Below are positions 60,147-64,000 of a stretch of DNA of 64,000 nt, one piece after another. Made by a program: the position numbers and the translations under genes. Under the pieces are notes generated by a model. That model made no database searches. It was not told where the DNA came from and saw only the letters and a program-made list of their open reading frames with translations. The first letter of the stretch is position 1; each line of letters begins with the position of its first letter. Source of the DNA: Xylogone sp. PMI_703 (Eukaryota > Ascomycota > Leotiomycetes); assembly GCA_021399445.1 (NCBI GenBank), contig JAJTUQ010000005.1, forward strand, positions 3,472,001-3,536,000. Reading direction: 5' to 3'.

Positions 60147-61112
60147 TTAAGGCTCCCATCCAAGAATCCGGGCATCATGGCTTCTGACCCAAGATGATAA
60201 ACTCTCCCAGTCTCTACATTTATGCTTGACTCCCCATCCACTAGGGCCAGCAGGCTGGAGTGTCTTACCATCTTCCGCCACAAACGGCTCCAAAGTATGA
60301 TCAGCATTACATTGTAAAGTCTGACGAAGATAGTCGAAACAGTGTTGTACGTGAGGTGCCAAGTGGGCACCGTGCGGATGATGGGGGAAATACTCGACAT
60401 TCTCCAGAGCCTCAGGGCCTCCGTCAACTATTAAGAACCAAGCATTTCTGATCATGGAGCTGCGGGGGTAGAATTAGGATACTACTCTTGTATGATACAG
60501 AAGAAAAGAGATTTGTTCTTTGAAAATGAAGTAACTTACAGGCAGTGCAGTTGGTGATATGCAGAAACCGAGTATAATGATCCTCCAAGGTCTTCGCGGT
60601 ATATCGACGGCTGAGCATCTCCTTTCTCAGAGTTTTCAACAACCACATAAGCTAGAGGCAAAATTAACTAATTGATCCTTTCTTTCAGACACAGAAATCA
60701 CTCAGAAATCACCTCCAGTTGGAAACTCGGTCCAGGCATCATCACTCTCCCGTGTCCGGTTCGGTGGGTTATATCGAAGGTCTGGCATGAATATCGACGT
60801 GAGGTATCCCAATTCAGTATCTATCGCTCTCATAAACAAATTAGTTATTTTTCCTTCCACTACTACTCGGTGAGTTGTTTTCTATGACTTGCCTTTAGAT
60901 AGCCGCCGGTTTCGCAGAGTTATGAAGAAGAGAGTTAACGACACCAAGAAGACAAGCAAATTCACAGTAACTATCAATTTTGAATATCTCATTCTTTTAT
61001 CGTGCTGGAAGTATTGTCTTTTAGTTTTTAGATATACCTCATTGTCCCGATCTGTCGATGCGCCTTCTATTAAACTTTCAATCTCATCACTGTTGCCACG
61101 AGTATACTCCAT
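60147..61112 (-). CDS. UstYa family oxidase (DUF3328)
   Basis: Four exons (60893-61112, 60713-60826, 60540-60651, 60147-60459; 759 bp, 252 residues). Cytosolic N-terminus, one span (LIVTVNLLVFLVSLTLFFITL), then LRYNPPNRTRESDDAWTEF, SAYHQLHCLSMIRNA across a splice, and HVQHCFDYLRQTLQCNADHT, ending in GWGVKHKCRDWESL. This is the full DUF3328 layout with both HxxHC motifs. UstYa/UstYb-type proteins catalyse oxidative cyclisation of ribosomal peptides (ustiloxin, asperipin, cyclochlorotine pathways). The first intron uses a GC-AG pair (AAAG|GCAAGT, branch AACTAAT). It is divergent from the small secreted-peptide gene at 61688, as expected for an oxidase and its substrate. Confidence 0.9.
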
Positions 61113-61687
61113 GTCAAGACCAATATAGTCTGTTCAAAAGTAATTTCAGGTAAGTATAAAGTAATGATATTGAACAGTATACAATCTAAAAAGTCTGGGA
61201 ATTATTCTTCACTCCCCACGCCATGACAACGCCAAGGATACAGGAAAGGAGACGTAGACAAGTATTACAAATTATTTCATGCCGAAAATCATAAAATCAG
61301 GCAAGTCGACACGATCGGTGCCATCTATAATCCAGTTCGGATGGCCTTTTCAAAATTGAAATCGCTTTTGACTAAATTTCCAAAGGTTTGCTCACTATTA
61401 GATTGTCTTGGAAAGGAAAGTCGAGCCGAGTCTTAAGTGTGCCACGCTTTACGAACAACCGCGTGGATACAGCAAACACGAGGCCCTACTCTGGAGTAGA
61501 TTGGAATACTTGCTCTCGCATGACTGGAGACTCCGACATAATGTTACTACTAATCATGCAAACGTATATTAAGAGCAATTGAGCCACTGATGGAAGTTTT
61601 CAACATAAACAACTTTCACCCAAATCCACTCCATAACTAAGTTTGAATCCCCCTCTCAATCACCCTCTTTGACAGACACACTCGAAA
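61113..61687. promoter_or_regulatory. Divergent promoter region, UstYa gene / secreted peptide gene
   Basis: 575 bp between outward-facing starts, AT-rich. A CT-rich patch lies just before the peptide start. No clear palindromic operator. Confidence 0.45.
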
Positions 61688-62029
61688 ATGAAGGTCATTG
61701 GATATTTAGCAATCTTCTCTGCCATGTTTCTTACCGGCGTCTTCTCGGCACCTACGCCGATTCCAGTTGGAATTGAAGAGAGGGCCCCCGAGGCTGATGC
61801 AAACATCGAATTGATAAAGAGAGTAAGTTTGCCGTCCCCGATTTCGTGTTTAGAAAGCTAACTATATTGTCTTGTAGCGTAAGTAAATTGATGTCACTAT
61901 AAAAGCTTTTAACTGACGAAAGTCATATGGTAGAGGCCGGAGTCTCTGCTGTTGGTGAGTATCACCTCTCGTTTTGTACGAACTTGAACTTTTCTAACAG
62001 ATGTTTTAGGCCAACGCGGAAACCTCTAA
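61688..62029 (+). CDS. Small secreted peptide precursor with Kex2 site; candidate RiPP precursor
   Basis: Exon 1 (61688-61822) encodes a 20-residue signal peptide (ending GVFSA, then PTPIPVG), an acidic pro-region and a final Lys-Arg, the Kex2 processing site, exactly at the splice. My best model adds exon 2 at 61936-61954 and exon 3 at 62001-62029 (60 residues in all, TAA stop), leaving a 15-residue C-terminal peptide after Lys-Arg. Exon 1 is firm; the acceptor of intron 1 has several choices, so the C-terminal peptide is tentative. Signal peptide, pro-region and Kex2 site next to a UstYa gene match dikaritin-type precursors, but the usual repeated cores with Tyr or Phe are not seen in this model. 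Confidence 0.55.
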
Positions 62030-62229
62030 TGAATCGGGATATCCTACAGATGCTTGACGGTCGATATGGTTGGCGCTGGACAGCTACATGGGTGCCCTAG
62101 CTCTTGGACAATATCCTATGCAGCACCTTCTATAGCAACAGCACGTAGATAATGTTCTACTCATATTTAGGCCATACCAGATCTATTAACTAGTGCCTAT
62201 AATAAGATTACATCTACACACATATTTTC

Positions 62230-63090
62230 TCATAGTTCAAGTCGCCTTTCTCCACCTTCTAAGAGCCATTTCTTAATCTTCTTCAGCCCAATCTCGTCAT
62301 TAAATATGCTAGAGACCCCCTTAAATCCATCATTCCAGTCCGGAGTGCCCATTTCATGCAGCTCGACCCCAAATCGTTTACAAGAACCCATATCAATTAT
62401 TATTGGCTTGTCCCCTTCATCAAGCATGATGTTCCTGGGGTTTAGGTCATTATGAGCCAATCCTAGAGAATGTAGATGCTTCACCCCAGCTACAATAGCT
62501 TCGAAAAACGAAAGCCTGTTGCAATGTGGTTGACCATAGCCTTCGACTCTGGTTTGGAGTGTGGCTGCGTAGCGTTTCAATAAAATACCAACGACTCGAT
62601 TGTTCTTCTCTAGGCACCCCTTGAATTCAACTAGGTTTGGATGCGAGTTCGACTGAAGGAATTGATATACTTGGACTTCTTCGAGAAAATCATCAGCAAT
62701 AATGGTTGAACCTTCAACTTGATTATAAACGCTGATATTTGGTCGCTTGATCCAGGTGTCACTCTTGGGGCTATAGTCCGCAATAGTAACCAATGGCAGA
62801 TCTGGAGTAACGGCCGGATAGATCTTGTCATCCGGCACACGACAGAGGCAATTATTAGCCTGTGCTATTGAAATTTGCTTCTTGGGTTTATTGAGAGAAC
62901 CTATCCACGCAGTATAGGTGTCTGCTTCGACAAACACGAACTTGGTGCATTTGAACTTGATATTATTGCTTCCATCACTGTCAAAGCATTCATGCAGGCT
63001 AGTGAAGCTGGAGAAATCATTCACAATTGGCAGCTCCTGCTCCTTCCCAGGGAGTGAATTGAATGATGCATAGTTGTATCTCGTATTCAT
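62230..63090 (-). CDS. Protein kinase-like protein (fungal type)
   Basis: A 286-residue frame from Met 63090 (the frame stays open to 63138). The C-lobe is clear: VKHLHSLGLAHNDLNPRNIM is the catalytic loop (HND instead of HRD, Asn kept), IIIDMGSCKRFG has DMG in place of DFG, then GTPDWNDGF and INDEIGL-like ending (FNDEIGLKKIKKWL). The N-lobe is short, with NPNLVEFKG-like HPNLVEFKG and VVGILLKRY as the hinge. The family is common in ascomycete genomes and its substrates are unknown. Activity is uncertain because of DMG. It is the third kinase-like gene in the window, at the edge of the UstYa region. Confidence 0.8.
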   Translation of the reverse strand: MNTRYNYASFNSLPGKEQELPIVNDFSSFTSLHECFDSDGSNNIKFKCTKFVFVEADTYTAWIGSLNKPKKQISIAQANNCLCRVPDDKIYPAVTPDLPLVTIADYSPKSDTWIKRPNISVYNQVEGSTIIADDFLEEVQVYQFLQSNSHPNLVEFKGCLEKNNRVVGILLKRYAATLQTRVEGYGQPHCNRLSFFEAIVAGVKHLHSLGLAHNDLNPRNIMLDEGDKPIIIDMGSCKRFGVELHEMGTPDWNDGFKGVSSIFNDEIGLKKIKKWLLEGGERRLEL

Positions 63091-64000
63091 AATGATTTTG
63101 GTGCGTATCAGATCGTTGTTGTTGAGTGGAAGATACACGTTTATTAGATCGCAAAAGATGGCTTTCCCAATCGTGAAACCAAGTTTATGCTTCTATATAT
63201 TAGGCTCTAACAGAAGTAACAAAATTCACTAGATGCGAATGTTGAGACGCCGGCTCCCATTGATTCTATTATATATTGCTTTCCGTGATCTCTTTCTATA
63301 CTTACCCTTATGTCTATAGGTTGTCGTTGCTGACATTGGTAGAATTTATTTAGCGTTTGGGTGTGCGGCAACATATCAGCGCCCAACTAGCCTCTTTCCT
63401 ACGTCACACTTACGCACCTTTGAAATTATCTAGGCTATTTAATTGAATGAGATGACAGAATCAACTCTTTAATTCATCATCAATTTCAAATGCTTATCTT
63501 ACAAGATTATGGGGTTGTGGGCATGTATTATTATTACAGTGCTTCAACCTCTCAGTTACTGAGTTGTCTCGCTTTCTAGAGATCTCTTAATATATTTTAT
63601 ATTATTGGATATTGTTCCAACAGCTCAACCTAAGTTTACATCATATAGAGAAGATTTACCGCCTCAACATTTTCTCTCGGATGCTGTGAGAACGCAGATA
63701 TAGGGAGGTATCAGCAACCAGTTCGACTCGAATTCTCCTTTTGTTCCGAGAAATACCAGTTACCGTCATTTTACACTCTCTATAAAACAATATCATAAAC
63801 TTACATATGTCAATGAGATATCCAGTGTAGCATTGTAACCGTAACATAGCGGCAAGAAAAGCGTTATTCGAATGGCGTGTAGAAGAGAATCAATATTAAA
63901 AGATAAATTAAGCCTAGATTTGAATGACATTTCCCACACGCAAAGTGATTGTTCACATAATTAGTGCCTCTTGCCTACATGAGAGTTGCCTCGCCTGTGA
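63091..64000. other. Intergenic to window end
   Basis: 910 bp, AT-rich, holding the promoter of the kinase-like gene at the left. No further gene, repeat or RNA recognised. Confidence 0.35.

Noticed and set aside
61910..62100. Alternative frame after the peptide exon ending in a Trp- and Tyr-rich tail (near 62062-62100)
   Set aside because: It needs an AAAG acceptor at about 61919 and a longer last exon. It is possible, but I preferred the model with a shorter exon set; the choice is not settled.

Overview
The window is nuclear DNA of a filamentous ascomycete (Pezizomycotina; a leotiomycete-like fungus is my guess, not proven). The evidence is many short GT-AG introns (about 45-90 bp) with CTAAC/CTGAC branch points, Zn2Cys6 regulators with fungal-specific transcription-factor domains, UNC93, DHA1 and sugar-type MFS carriers, a GH115 enzyme, fungal kinase-like genes and UstYa (DUF3328) proteins. 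I rebuilt the splice models by hand from frame, donor/acceptor sites and family motifs. Where exon lengths are given, they sum to a multiple of three unless I say the gene is broken.

Layout. 0-8 kb: 3' end of an amidase, a Zn2Cys6 regulator, an UNC93-like carrier and, divergent from it, a RidA-flavin amine oxidase fusion; this looks like a nitrogen/amine catabolic group. 8-13.3 kb: a SAM methyltransferase, an epoxide-hydrolase-like alpha/beta hydrolase and a class II aldolase/adducin protein. 13.5-18.9 kb: a DHA1-type drug-efflux MFS and a Zn2Cys6 regulator, both with perfect TCCGCGGA palindromes (the yeast pleiotropic drug response element) upstream. 19.2-24.3 kb: a cytochrome b5, a short-chain dehydrogenase and a small secreted Cys-rich protein.

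25.9-39.1 kb: a probable hemicellulose-use locus of GH115 alpha-glucuronidase, Zn2Cys6 regulator, sugar permease and a clan-A glycosidase with an inserted DNRLRE domain. Each of the four carries at least one reading-frame lesion, so the locus looks as if it is decaying together (or the assembly is poor here). 40-48 kb: two kinase-like genes, two paralogous microproteins flanking one of them, and a CorA-like membrane protein.

49-62 kb: the most interesting region. It holds a complete four-exon UstYa-type oxidase, three related membrane proteins with paired HxxHC-type motifs (two in tandem, one broken), a fungal transcription-factor-domain gene, an MFS carrier with an internal stop, and a tiny secreted peptide gene with a Lys-Arg Kex2 site divergently paired with the UstYa gene. 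I propose a candidate UstYa-type (dikaritin-like) RiPP cluster. 62.2-63.1 kb: a third kinase-like gene.

No rRNA, convincing tRNA, CRISPR array, prokaryotic feature or intact transposon was seen.
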